33,854 bases of DNA from an uncultured Verrucomicrobiota bacterium (GCA_946610035.1 CAMOCC010000002.1:68254-102107), one strand, 5' to 3'. Counted from the first letter of the stretch, positions 7,029 to 15,048 are shown. The notes: generated by a model from the letters alone, not told the origin. Translations and numbers: made by a program.

Positions 7029-8459
7029 ATGTTTTACGGACGCGAAGAAGAAATCGGATGCCTTGACGACCTCTGGGGCAAGGGGGATTCGTCGCTCGTT
7101 GTCTGTTCTGGACGGCGGCGCATCGGCAAGTCGACGCTGATTGAGGAGTTTGCCAGAAAGTCGCGATGCCGATTCATCGAAATCGAGGGCCTCGCGCCGG
7201 ACGATGGCGTGACAAACGACATGCAGCTCAAGAACTTCTGCGAGCGGCTGGCGCGTCAGACAGGCATGCTCGAGGCGCTCGCGGACGGATGGCCGAAGGC
7301 GTTCGACGCCCTCCATGCGGCGCTCAGGGGACGCGGGCGGACGGTGGTTCTCCTTGACGAGATCTCGTGGATGGGGGCGTTCGACAAGGCGTTCCCCGCC
7401 TATCTCAAGAATGCATGGGACCAGCAGTTTTCGCGACGTCCAAATCTCGTGTTCGTCATCTGCGGTTCGGTCTCGTCGTGGATTGCGGACAACATCCTGA
7501 ACTCCCGCGCCTTCGTGGGCAGAATCTCGCTTGATCTGAAGGTCGACGAACTGCCCCTGTCCGTTTGCCGTCTGTTCTGGGGCAGGGCGGCAGATCGCGT
7601 GTCGACGCGAGAGATGTTCGACCTGCTTTCAGTGACAGGAGGCGTGCCCAAGTATTTGGCGGAAATGCGGCCCTCGCTTTCCGCCGCAGAGAACATCCGA
7701 AGGCTCTGCTTCAGCGACAAGGGCTATCTCTACGGAGACTTCGACCGCATCTTTACGGATATTTTCAGGCGATCGGCGGATGAGCGGGGCTCCATTCTCC
7801 GGGCGCTGGCCAGGCGCCCCCTCAGCCTCAAGTCTCTCGCCGGCGAGCTGGGTGTTTCCGCGAACGGCCATCTTTCCAGGGCCGTCAAGGAATTGGTCGA
7901 GGCAGGATTCGTATCCGCAGACGAAGGGCTTAATCCGGTCGATGGTCGCGAGGTGCGGGAAGTCGCCTACAGGATTCGCGACAACTACGTCCGTTTCTAC
8001 CTGAAGTATATCGAACCGAAAAAGGTCGCCATCCGGAACGGATCGTATGCATTCGCCTCTTTGGAGGACTTGTCGGGATGGGATGGCATGATGGGGCTTC
8101 AGTTTGAGAATCTCGTTCGCGGCAACGTGCGTTCGCTGCTGCCGCTGATCGGATTCGGGAATTCGGTAGTCACCTCCATCGCACCGTATTTCAAGGCGGG
8201 TTCGTCAAAAGGCGACGGGTTTCAGATCGATCTTCTCGTCCAGACGAAGAGTTCCGTCTGCGTCGTGGAAATCAAGCGACAGACGCGCATTCCTGCATCG
8301 ATTGAGAATGAGGTCCGGGAAAAGGTTCGTCGTCTCGCCCTGCCGCGTTCGCGTTCTGTGCGGACTGCGCTGGTGTACGAAGGCCGGCTTGCACCCGAAA
8401 TCGCCGAGAATGCGTATTTCGACTTCTTGGTTCCGGCCGAGCGCCTCTTTCATCCGTAA
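7029..8459 (+). CDS. ATPase of the archaeal-type AAA family fused to a DUF234 nuclease-like domain
   Basis: A protein of 476 residues starting at ATG 7029 behind GGAG at 7018-7021. The N-terminal ATPase has a Walker A motif (GRRRIGKSTLIEEF), a Walker B motif (TVVLLDEISWMG) and a sensor-like VICGSVSSW. A winged-helix region follows (SLKSLAGELGVSANGHLSRAVKELVEAGFV). The C-terminal part has a PD-(D/E)xK-like core with D401 in FQIDLL and E414-I-K416 in VCVVEIKRQ. This matches the ATPase_2 plus DUF234 family, common as lineage-specific paralogues in gut bacteria and archaea; its cellular role is not settled. It has no operator, no signal peptide and no functional link to the enzymes around it. The flanking repeats suggest an accessory insertion. 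Confidence 0.85.
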   Translation: MFYGREEEIGCLDDLWGKGDSSLVVCSGRRRIGKSTLIEEFARKSRCRFIEIEGLAPDDGVTNDMQLKNFCERLARQTGMLEALADGWPKAFDALHAALRGRGRTVVLLDEISWMGAFDKAFPAYLKNAWDQQFSRRPNLVFVICGSVSSWIADNILNSRAFVGRISLDLKVDELPLSVCRLFWGRAADRVSTREMFDLLSVTGGVPKYLAEMRPSLSAAENIRRLCFSDKGYLYGDFDRIFTDIFRRSADERGSILRALARRPLSLKSLAGELGVSANGHLSRAVKELVEAGFVSADEGLNPVDGREVREVAYRIRDNYVRFYLKYIEPKKVAIRNGSYAFASLEDLSGWDGMMGLQFENLVRGNVRSLLPLIGFGNSVVTSIAPYFKAGSSKGDGFQIDLLVQTKSSVCVVEIKRQTRIPASIENEVREKVRRLALPRSRSVRTALVYEGRLAPEIAENAYFDFLVPAERLFHP

Positions 8460-8470
8460 GAATGTGAAAT

Positions 8471-8511
8471 CGGGAGCAAAAGTGTCAGACATGTGACAAT
8501 AAGCTCTCCCG
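8471..8511 (+). terminator. Possible hairpin at the 3' end of the ATPase transcript
   Basis: CGGGAG (8471-8476) can pair with CTCCCG (8506-8511), with an inner TGTCA/TGACA stem. It begins 11 bases after the stop codon. No T-run follows, so termination is only a suggestion. Confidence 0.3.
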
Positions 8512-8562
8512 GTTGCTTCACATTGTTCCGTCGCCGAGCGACGGAACCCCCTGTGACGGACA
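8512..8562 (+). repeat. Right half of the composite REP-like element (solo)
   Basis: GTTGCTTCACATT, the spacer end of the copy at 6613, is followed by a hairpin with arms GTTCCGTCGC and GCGACGGAAC around CGA (8525-8547) and then C-runs. The left half is missing. Confidence 0.7.
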
Positions 8563-8607
8563 CCCCATTCCCCGTTCCCCATTCCCCGTTCCCCGTTCCC
8601 CATTCCT
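8563..8607 (+). repeat. CCCCATT/CCCCGTT pyrimidine minisatellite
   Basis: Short tandem units CCCCATTC and CCCCGTTC run into the operator at 8613. The same tract stands between a right-type hairpin and the operator at 10659-10698, and a shorter one at 3131-3150. This suggests one conserved upstream block. Confidence 0.7.
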
Positions 8608-8612
8608 CACAA

Positions 8613-8628
8613 ACTGGTATATACCAGT
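8613..8628. promoter_or_regulatory. Palindromic operator, copy 2 (upstream of GH43)
   Basis: An exact ACTGGTATATACCAGT. It ends 95 bases before the ATG, the same distance as at the esterase gene. Confidence 0.85.
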
Positions 8629-8639
8629 GGCGGTTAGTG

Positions 8640-8669
8640 TTGCGCACGCGGCTCTAGGTATTATATAAT
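8640..8669 (+). promoter_or_regulatory. Promoter of the GH43 gene
   Basis: TTGCGC (8640-8645), an 18-bp spacer and TATAAT (8664-8669), with the same layout as the promoter at 10731. The leader is about 48 nt and contains AGATTGTCC and AGGACTCAAAAC, both shared with the leader at 10815. Confidence 0.75.
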
Positions 8670-8723
8670 AGCACCGTAATAGATTGTCCGGCAGGACTCA
8701 AAACAAGACAGAAAGGAGACTAT

Positions 8724-10442
8724 ATGAGGGTTGCGCGTTTTTTCACGGCATCAGCGGCGGTCGCGCTCTATGCGGGCGCGATGGCGTTCGCCGACGGCGC
8801 AGGGAAGACCGTGATGACCAACCCGCTGAACCTCACGTACCTCTTCGAGGAGAGGGGACCTGTCCATCGCACGGCCGCCGACCCGGTGATCGTTCTCTAC
8901 CACGACAAATACTTCCTCTTCTCGTCCCACGCGGCGGGGTATTCCTACTCCGACAACCTGCGCGACTGGACGCATGTCTTCAGCAAGATGCCGCTCGTCA
9001 AGAAGTGGGCGCCCGCCGTGATGGTCTATGACGACTGGATCTACTACATGGGTTTCGGCGACAAGCGGATATTCCGCACTAAAGACCCGATCGGCGACAA
9101 ATGGGAGGAAGTAAAGGACACGAAACTCCCCGACAAGGGCGATCCCGACTTCTTCGTGGACGATGATGGCCGCACCTATCATCTCTGGGGGTGCTCCGCA
9201 GGCGGACCGATGCAGGGCACGGAGTTCGATCCGAAGACGTTCACTCCGCTCACGAAAGTAACCGATCTCATGCCAGCCAATGGTCGGCGCCTCGGATGGG
9301 AAGTGCCCGGCAACAGCAACGAGAAGACAAGCTCCAAGGGGTGGAACGAAGGTGTCAGCATGGTTCACGACGGCGACTGGTACTACTTCTTCTACGCGAC
9401 ACCCGGGACGGAATACAGGACCTACTGCTCTGGCGCGTATGTCGGGAAGAGTCCGCTCGGACCCTTCGCGCCAATGAAGGGCTCGCCCTATGCGATACAG
9501 CCCGACGGATTCTTCACCGGCGGCGGGCACGGTCATCCGTTCAAGGACCGCTACGGCAATGACTGGTACGTCGCCTCGCTCATCATCGGCGCGCGCGAAC
9601 ACTACGAGCGCCGCATCGGAATCTTCCCGGCGTACTACGACAACGGATACGCGCATGTCATCATGGAAGGGTTCGACAGGCCGTTTGCCGTGCCGGACAG
9701 GAAGGTGGATTTCAAGAAGGAGTCAATTCTCCTCGACATGAATCTCCTGAGCGTCAACAAGGCGGTGTTCGCATCGTCTACAAAAGAGAAGATGATACCA
9801 AACTTGGCGTCCGACGACGACCTTCGCACATGGTGGTCGGCGCGGAGCGGCAAAAGCGGCGAGTGGCTGACGATGGATCTTGGGCGTCCGATGAACGTGG
9901 AGGCTCTACAGGCCTGCTTTGCGGACGAAGGGTTCCAGGCGCGTCGCTTCGACAAGGATGTTCCTGTTTACAAGTATGTTGTCGAGGCTTCTGTCGACGG
10001 CGCGGCGTGGCATGCAATCGTCGATCGTACCGGCAACACGAAAGACCAGATATGCGAACTTTGCGTTCTGCCAAAGGCGGAGCGCGTGCGTTTTCTGCGC
10101 GTGACGAATAAGTCCGACTTCGCAGTCGGACAGTTCTCCGTCGCCGATCTGCGCGTGTTCGGCCGCGCGACAGGCGAGCGCCCCGCGGCGGTCCTGGACT
10201 TCAAGGCCGTGCGGCAGGCCGACAGACGGCGCATTGCCATGTCGTGGCGTCCGCGCGCTGACGCGGCGGGCTATATCGTCCGCTGGGGCGCGTCCAAGGA
10301 CTGCATGAACCACGCGGCGCGCGTCTATGCGACGGCGGTGGACTACGGGTTTTTCGACAGCGAGCAGACATACTATGTCGCAGTCCAGCCGTTCAACGAC
10401 GTCGGACTGGGACCGCTGTCGGAAATTGTGGAAGTCAAATAG
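8724..10442 (+). CDS. Secreted GH43-like glycosidase with F5/8-type C and fibronectin III domains
   Basis: A protein of 572 residues. The start ATG 8724 follows GAAAGGAGA (8711-8719), and a signal peptide ends near MAFADG. Residues about 30-335 form a GH43-type five-bladed propeller. The expected acidic residues are visible: D53 in TAADPVIV, D142 in KGDPDFFVDDDG, and E209 in GWNEGVSM; HGHPF is also typical. Residues about 350-480 are a discoidin/F5/8-type C carbohydrate-binding domain (SGEWLTMDLGRPMNVEAL), and the C-terminus is a fibronectin III domain (AMSWRPRADAAGYIVRWG). GH43 enzymes are mostly arabinofuranosidases, xylosidases or galactosidases; the substrate here cannot be assigned. The operator at 8613 places it in the alpha-mannan regulon, so it may remove side chains. 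Confidence 0.82.
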   Translation: MRVARFFTASAAVALYAGAMAFADGAGKTVMTNPLNLTYLFEERGPVHRTAADPVIVLYHDKYFLFSSHAAGYSYSDNLRDWTHVFSKMPLVKKWAPAVMVYDDWIYYMGFGDKRIFRTKDPIGDKWEEVKDTKLPDKGDPDFFVDDDGRTYHLWGCSAGGPMQGTEFDPKTFTPLTKVTDLMPANGRRLGWEVPGNSNEKTSSKGWNEGVSMVHDGDWYYFFYATPGTEYRTYCSGAYVGKSPLGPFAPMKGSPYAIQPDGFFTGGGHGHPFKDRYGNDWYVASLIIGAREHYERRIGIFPAYYDNGYAHVIMEGFDRPFAVPDRKVDFKKESILLDMNLLSVNKAVFASSTKEKMIPNLASDDDLRTWWSARSGKSGEWLTMDLGRPMNVEALQACFADEGFQARRFDKDVPVYKYVVEASVDGAAWHAIVDRTGNTKDQICELCVLPKAERVRFLRVTNKSDFAVGQFSVADLRVFGRATGERPAAVLDFKAVRQADRRRIAMSWRPRADAAGYIVRWGASKDCMNHAARVYATAVDYGFFDSEQTYYVAVQPFNDVGLGPLSEIVEVK

Positions 10443-10483
10443 GAATACTATGGGGCATGCACAATGGTAACACTACATTCCTT

Positions 10484-10511
10484 GTTCCGTCGCGGAGCGA
10501 CGGAACCCCTG
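10484..10511 (+). repeat. Right-type hairpin of the composite element (solo)
   Basis: Arms GTTCCGTCGC (10484-10493) and GCGACGGAAC (10497-10506) around GGA, then a C-run. It lies 41 bases after the GH43 stop. Together with copy 3, the pyrimidine tract, operator and promoter, it fills the gene-free stretch 10443-10814. Confidence 0.75.
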
Positions 10512-10557
10512 GGACGGCCCCCCCGTGCCCCGTTTGGCACACACTACCGTTGCTGCA

Positions 10558-10654
10558 GGGGGTTGCGTCGCTCCGCGACGCAACAAGGCAGGCGCCAGTA
10601 AAATGCTTTCGCTGTTGCTTTCCCTTGTTCCGTCGCGGAGCGACGGAACCCCCT
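10558..10654 (+). repeat. Composite REP-like element, copy 3 (most complete)
   Basis: A 97-bp unit. A G-run is followed by the left hairpin (10562-10584, loop TCC), a 42-base spacer that includes CAGTAAAATGCTTTCGC, and the right hairpin (10627-10649, loop GGA) followed by a C-run. The outer ends are imperfect inverted repeats differing at one arm position (G versus C). This copy best defines the family. Confidence 0.85.
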
Positions 10655-10658
10655 GCAC

Positions 10659-10698
10659 GCCCCCATTCCCCGTTCCCCGTTCTTCGTTCCCCATTACC
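10659..10698 (+). repeat. CCCCATT/CCCCGTT pyrimidine minisatellite, second copy
   Basis: CCCCATTC, CCCCGTTC and related units, matching the tract at 8563-8607 and ending just before CACAAACTGG of the operator. Confidence 0.65.
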
Positions 10699-10703
10699 CA
10701 CAA

Positions 10704-10719
10704 ACTGGTATATACCAGT
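10704..10719. promoter_or_regulatory. Palindromic operator, copy 3 (upstream of esterase-GH92-GH76)
   Basis: An exact ACTGGTATATACCAGT. It has the same 22-bp centre-to-centre distance to TTGCGC as copies 1 and 2. Confidence 0.85.
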
Positions 10720-10730
10720 GGTGGTTAGTG

Positions 10731-10760
10731 TTGCGCATGCGACGCATTGTTTTATATAAT
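10731..10760 (+). promoter_or_regulatory. Promoter of the esterase-GH92-GH76 unit
   Basis: TTGCGC (10731-10736), an 18-bp spacer and TATAAT (10755-10760). The whole region from operator to start codon is paralogous to that of the GH43 gene. Confidence 0.75.
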
Positions 10761-10814
10761 AGTAGCATAAAAGATTGTCCAGAAGGACTCAAAACCAGAC
10801 ACGAAGGAGACAAT

Positions 10815-11639
10815 ATGAGAGTTACACGTATTTTCACGACATCCGCAGCGTACGCGCTGTTCACGGGCCTGGCGGCGTTTGGTGGCGTGCGCTTGGAGCG
10901 CGGCATCGCCTACGCGGCGGATGACTCGGACCAGTATCGGCGCGAGAGGTGCAAGCTTGACGTCAAGGTTCCGGAAGGCAAGAAGGGCTTCTCGACAGTT
11001 GTATGGTTCCACGGTGGCGGCCTGGAGGGCGGTGGGCGTCACTTCATACCGATCGGAGACGACATTGCGCAGGTTGCAGTCGACTACCGGCTTCTGGGCA
11101 AGAGTGGTGTGCAGGGGCGCGACTGCATCGAGGACGCAGCTGCGGCGGTCGCCTGGACGCTTGGACACATCGCCGCGTACGGAGGCGACACGAACAAGGT
11201 CTTCGTCAGCGGCATGAGCGCGGGCGGGTACCTCACGATGATGGTCGGCATGGCGCCAGAATATCTCGCGAAGCACGGCTACAGACTCTCGGCGATCGCG
11301 GGACTTATTCCTGTCTCCGGCCAGGCCACGAAGCACTACAACGTTCGCAAGCATGCGGGGGACAAGGACCCGCAGTATCAGCCGAAGATCGATGATCTCG
11401 CGCCGCTGAGGTGGGTGTCGAAGGACATCCCGCCGATCATGTCCGTGTGTGGCGAGCCGCCGTGGGAGTGGCCGGCGCGCAGCGAGGAGAACCGTCTGCT
11501 CATCGCGTCGTGCAAGGCGCTCGGGCACAAGAAAGCGTTCTTTTCGCTTATGCCGTACTGCGACCACGGCCGGACCTACGATGCGGGAATCCCGTTTGTC
11601 GAGATGTTCGTGCGCGGACGGTTCCCAGGGCAGAAGTAG
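10815..11639 (+). CDS. Secreted alpha/beta-hydrolase esterase
   Basis: A protein of 274 residues starting at ATG 10815 behind GAAGGAGA; the longer open frame upstream is promoter DNA. The signal peptide (MRVTRIFTTSAAYALFTG) is clearly related to that of the GH43 protein. The oxyanion motif is H66-G-G-G and the nucleophile elbow is G-M-S135-A-G-G. H251 in YCDHGR is the likely catalytic histidine; the acid residue is less clear. The fold matches esterase/lipase proteins that act on acylated polysaccharides, so deacetylation of a glycan is the likely job, although the exact ester is unknown. It is the first gene of a likely operon with GH92 (43-base gap) and GH76. Confidence 0.82.
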   Translation: MRVTRIFTTSAAYALFTGLAAFGGVRLERGIAYAADDSDQYRRERCKLDVKVPEGKKGFSTVVWFHGGGLEGGGRHFIPIGDDIAQVAVDYRLLGKSGVQGRDCIEDAAAAVAWTLGHIAAYGGDTNKVFVSGMSAGGYLTMMVGMAPEYLAKHGYRLSAIAGLIPVSGQATKHYNVRKHAGDKDPQYQPKIDDLAPLRWVSKDIPPIMSVCGEPPWEWPARSEENRLLIASCKALGHKKAFFSLMPYCDHGRTYDAGIPFVEMFVRGRFPGQK

Positions 11640-11765
11640 AATGTAAAGTGTAAAATGTAAAATGGAAAGAGAAAGAGAAGATATGAAAAACATAAACAGG
11701 ATGGTAAAGTACGATGTCGCGAAGCGACCCCGCAATTTTACACTTTTCATTTTCAACATTACATT
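11639..11765 (+). repeat. Inverted AT-rich repeats around the GH92 start codon
   Basis: Left tract 11639-11664 (AATGTAAAGTGTAAAATG). Right tract 11733-11765, the imperfect reverse complement (ATTTTACACTTTTCATTTT, then ACATTACATT). The right tract encodes part of the GH92 signal peptide (NFTLFIFNITF). Between them lies a GCGAAGC mini-hairpin with arms GTCGC/GCGAC at 11716-11728. The start codon at 11683 sits in the potential loop. Confidence 0.5.
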
Positions 11766-13971
11766 CGCGGTCTCCGCTTTTGCGGCGACCGCGTCCGAGC
11801 CGCTCGACTATGTGCGGGCGACGACGGGCACGATCAACTCGTTCGCGTTGTCGGCGGGGAACGTTTATCCGGCGATATGCCGACCGTGGGGCGGACCCAT
11901 GTGGGCGCCTGTCACCAAGCCCGGCCACAAGGAAGGGTGGTTCTACGACTACACTGGGACGCAGTTCTTCGGCATGCGCCTTACGCACCAGCCGAGTCCG
12001 TGGATGAATGACTTCGGTCAAATCACGGTAGTCCCCGTTTCGGGCCCGGTTGACGAGAAGATGGAAAGCCGCCGCAGCCACTTCAGCCACAAGTCCGAGA
12101 CGATCCGCCCGGACTACTACCGCGTCTACCTTGGCGACAGCGACATCAGTTTCGAGCTGACGGCTGCCAAGAGGTCTTGCGTCATGCGCGTCACCTACGG
12201 CGACACCGACAAGCCGGGTTTCGTAGTTGACGCGATGGGCGGCGACGGAAAGATTGAGGTCGATCGCGAGAAGAGGCGCGTCTACGGCGTCTCGACGCGC
12301 CGCGCGACGCCTGTTGCGGACGATTTCGGCAACCGGTTCGTCGTCGAGTTCGACCGCGAGATAGCGTCTGTAGAAGGCGGAGGTACGTGGTGCTGCGTCC
12401 GCTTCGCGCCGACGAAGCGCGGCGACGTTGTTACAGCGCGGATGGCGTCCAGTTTCGTCGACCGTGAATACGCCGTCGCCAATCTCGCAGAGGTATCTGG
12501 CAAGAGCTTCGACGCGGTGCGCGCGGAGTCCGCGAAGGTCTGGAACGCCGTCCTCGGACGCTTCAAGGTCGAGACGCCCGACATCGACCGAAAGCGCATG
12601 TTCTACACGGCGCTCTACCGCGCGTCGCTTTTCCCGCGCGCCTACTTCGACATCGACCCGAAGACGAAGAAGGCGGTTCACCGCAGCCCCACGCCCGGCG
12701 GTGTCTTCGAGGGGACGTTCTACGCAGGAACGGGTTTCTGGGATACGTTCCGCGCGCTTTTCCCGCTTCTCAACTTCGCCTATCCCGAGGTGAACGCGCT
12801 GATGACCGAGGGGCTTGAGAACAGCTGGAAGGAGGCGGGATGGTTCCCGGAGTGGTCGAGTCCGGGGCTCTCAGACTGCATGACCGGCAACAACTCCGCG
12901 AGCGTCATCGCGGACGCGTGGCTCAGCGGCGCGCGCGGCAAGGCCGATGCCGAGACGCTGTGGCGGGGGCTCGTCCACGGCGCGAACAACCAGCACCCGA
13001 AACAGGGCGCGACAGGACGCTGGGGCGCAGCGGACTACAACACGCTAGGCTACGTCGCGCACGACAAAGGGCGGCACGGAACGGTCGCGCGCACGCTCGA
13101 GTACGCCTACGACGACTGGTGCATCTGGCAGTTCGGCAAGGCGATCGGCAAGAGCGACGACGAGACGGCGCAGTACAGGAAGAACTCCGGCAACTGGCGG
13201 AACGTCATCGACCCGAAGCACCGTCTCGCCAACGGACGCTGGCGCGACGGGAAGTTCCGCGACGACTTCAACCCGATCAAGTGGGGCGACGGCGATTTCG
13301 TAGAAGGCAATTCGCTGCACTGGACGTGGAGCGTAGTCCATGACGTCGCCGGTCTCATGGAGGCGATGGGCGGACGCGAGGCGTTCGCGGCCGCGCTTGA
13401 CGACGTGCTCGCGCGGCGTCCCGAGATATGCGAAAGCGACCGCCGCGGGATGTACCACGAGATGCGCGAGATGCAGCTTGCGGACATGGGTCAGTACGCC
13501 CACGGCAACCAGCCCGCGCAGCACATGCTCTATCTCTACAACTGGTGCGGCCAGCCGTGGAATGCGCAGCACTGGGTGCGCGAGACGATGGACCGCCTCT
13601 ATTCTCCGACGCCCGACGGATACTGCGGCGACGAGGACAACGGACAGACGTCCGCATGGTACGTCTGGAGCGCGCTCGGGTTCTATCCCGTCTGCCCCGG
13701 CTCCGGACAGTACGTGATCGGCTCGCCTGCGCTCGAGCGCGCCGAAATCAGGATGCCCGGCGGAAAGGTGCTGCGTATCGAGGCGCCTGAATCCGCAACG
13801 AAGCGCTATGTCGCAGCCGTGACGCTGAATGGAAAGCCCGTCAAGGAGAACTGGCTCTCGGCGGCGGAACTCAAGAAGGGCGGAAAGCTCGTCTTCAAGA
13901 TGAGCGACAAGCCGGTGAAAACGCGCGGGACGGAGGCTTCCGCCGCGCCCTATTCGATGAGCGGGAGGTAA
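11683..13971 (+). CDS. GH92 family enzyme with Glu-to-Gln change at the acid site; candidate mannose-1-phosphate uncapping enzyme
   Basis: A protein of 762 residues with a signal peptide (MKNINRM... to SAFAATA). I prefer ATG 11683 to 11662 because the signal peptide then begins normally and AAGAGAAG precedes it. GH92 landmarks are complete: an N-terminal beta-sandwich, GTGFWDTFRALFPLL, QHPKQGATGRWGAADYNTLGY, and the C-terminal GDEDNGQTSAWYVWSALGF with D650-E651-D652 for the water-activating base. GH92 enzymes are calcium-dependent exo-alpha-mannosidases. The conserved G-N-E-P-S-H-H segment, whose Glu is the general acid, reads G-N-Q610-P-A-Q-H here. The Cellulosimicrobium GH92 that splits mannose-1-phosphate-6-mannose also has Gln at this place, since phosphate needs no proton. 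The stop is followed three bases later by the GH76 start. Confidence 0.9.
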   Translation: MKNINRMVKYDVAKRPRNFTLFIFNITFAVSAFAATASEPLDYVRATTGTINSFALSAGNVYPAICRPWGGPMWAPVTKPGHKEGWFYDYTGTQFFGMRLTHQPSPWMNDFGQITVVPVSGPVDEKMESRRSHFSHKSETIRPDYYRVYLGDSDISFELTAAKRSCVMRVTYGDTDKPGFVVDAMGGDGKIEVDREKRRVYGVSTRRATPVADDFGNRFVVEFDREIASVEGGGTWCCVRFAPTKRGDVVTARMASSFVDREYAVANLAEVSGKSFDAVRAESAKVWNAVLGRFKVETPDIDRKRMFYTALYRASLFPRAYFDIDPKTKKAVHRSPTPGGVFEGTFYAGTGFWDTFRALFPLLNFAYPEVNALMTEGLENSWKEAGWFPEWSSPGLSDCMTGNNSASVIADAWLSGARGKADAETLWRGLVHGANNQHPKQGATGRWGAADYNTLGYVAHDKGRHGTVARTLEYAYDDWCIWQFGKAIGKSDDETAQYRKNSGNWRNVIDPKHRLANGRWRDGKFRDDFNPIKWGDGDFVEGNSLHWTWSVVHDVAGLMEAMGGREAFAAALDDVLARRPEICESDRRGMYHEMREMQLADMGQYAHGNQPAQHMLYLYNWCGQPWNAQHWVRETMDRLYSPTPDGYCGDEDNGQTSAWYVWSALGFYPVCPGSGQYVIGSPALERAEIRMPGGKVLRIEAPESATKRYVAAVTLNGKPVKENWLSAAELKKGGKLVFKMSDKPVKTRGTEASAAPYSMSGR

Positions 13972-13974
13972 GTC

Positions 13975-15048
13975 ATGACAAGGTTGATGTTGGCGGGTAC
14001 GCTTCTTTTCGCTGCGGTTCTTTCCCCGGACTGCGCCATTGCCGCGCCGAAGTTCGACGCGCGGCCGTCGTGGGATGCGTTCGTGAAGACGTACTGGATT
14101 CCGGAGAAGGCGCAGTTCCGCCTGCACAAGGGACGTGAGGACAAGCTCCTTGATTTCTGGTTCGCGGCGCATGCATGGGACGCGATCATCGACGCCTCGC
14201 GGCTTTTCAAGGACGCGAAGACGAAGGCGATGGTGCCGGCGTTCTACGACGCGTTCATGAAGCGCTATCCCGACTGGACGAAAAACGACTTCAATGACGA
14301 CATCCTCTGGTGGACGATCTCCTGCACGCGCGCCTATTCGGCGACGAAGGACAATCGCTACCTCGACCAGGCGCGGACGATGTTCGACTGGCTGCTGGAG
14401 CACGAGGTAGACGACACGCTCGGCGGCGGGATGTGGTGGAAGAACTCCGAACACAAGTCGAAGAACGCCTGCAACAACTTTCCTGCCGTAATAACGGCGT
14501 GCAACCTCTACAGGATCACGAAGGACCGCAAGTATCTCACGGCGGCCATCGATCTCTACGCCTGGACGCGGGGTGCGCTTTTCGACGAGAGGACGGGAGC
14601 GGTCTACGACAACATGAACCTTGAGAAGCACGTAACGAACTGGAACTTCTCCTACAATCTCGGAACGTTCATAGGCTCGGGGATTCGCCTCTACCGCGCA
14701 ACGGGACGTCGAGAGTATCTGGACGACGCGCTCAAGGCGGCGGACAACCTGACGGTCCAGCAGAGCCCGGGCGGAATCCTAAAGGCGGGCGGCGCGAAGG
14801 GCGACGGCGGGGCGTTCAACGGAATAGGCGTGCGCTACCTCGCAGAACTCGCCGCCACGAAGGATGGGGCGAAGTACCGCAAGTGGATTGCCGACAACGC
14901 GGCATCCGCGCGCGCCCATGCGAGGCCTTCCGACGGCATCATCGGAACCGACTGGTCGAAGACTCCTGCTGACGGCGACGACATCGAGGGACAGATCGCC
15001 AATTCTTCCATAACGCTTCTGATCCTTGCCCAGGTCTTGTCGCGCTGA
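13975..15048 (+). CDS. GH76 endo-alpha-1,6-mannanase (secreted)
   Basis: A protein of 357 residues with a signal peptide (MTRLMLAGTLLFAAVLSPDCAIAA). It is an all-alpha (alpha/alpha)6 enzyme. The paired catalytic aspartates are D108-D109 in NDFNDDILWW, the hallmark of GH76. Other family segments are GGGMWWKNSEHKSKNACNN and TNWNFSYNLGTFIGSGIRLYRATG. GH76 cuts the alpha-1,6-mannose backbone of fungal mannan. The ribosome site GGAGG (13964-13968) lies inside the last codons of GH92, so translation is probably coupled. An unsaturated glucuronyl hydrolase of similar fold is the main alternative, but the DD-xx-WW motif favours GH76. Confidence 0.85.
   Translation: MTRLMLAGTLLFAAVLSPDCAIAAPKFDARPSWDAFVKTYWIPEKAQFRLHKGREDKLLDFWFAAHAWDAIIDASRLFKDAKTKAMVPAFYDAFMKRYPDWTKNDFNDDILWWTISCTRAYSATKDNRYLDQARTMFDWLLEHEVDDTLGGGMWWKNSEHKSKNACNNFPAVITACNLYRITKDRKYLTAAIDLYAWTRGALFDERTGAVYDNMNLEKHVTNWNFSYNLGTFIGSGIRLYRATGRREYLDDALKAADNLTVQQSPGGILKAGGAKGDGGAFNGIGVRYLAELAATKDGAKYRKWIADNAASARAHARPSDGIIGTDWSKTPADGDDIEGQIANSSITLLILAQVLSR

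Noticed and set aside
6916-7140. A 74-residue plus-strand frame starting with MKNQDSR in the twin-hairpin region
   Set aside because: It overlaps the promoter and the start of the ATPase gene in another frame, has no ribosome site, and its start is simply the hairpin loop.
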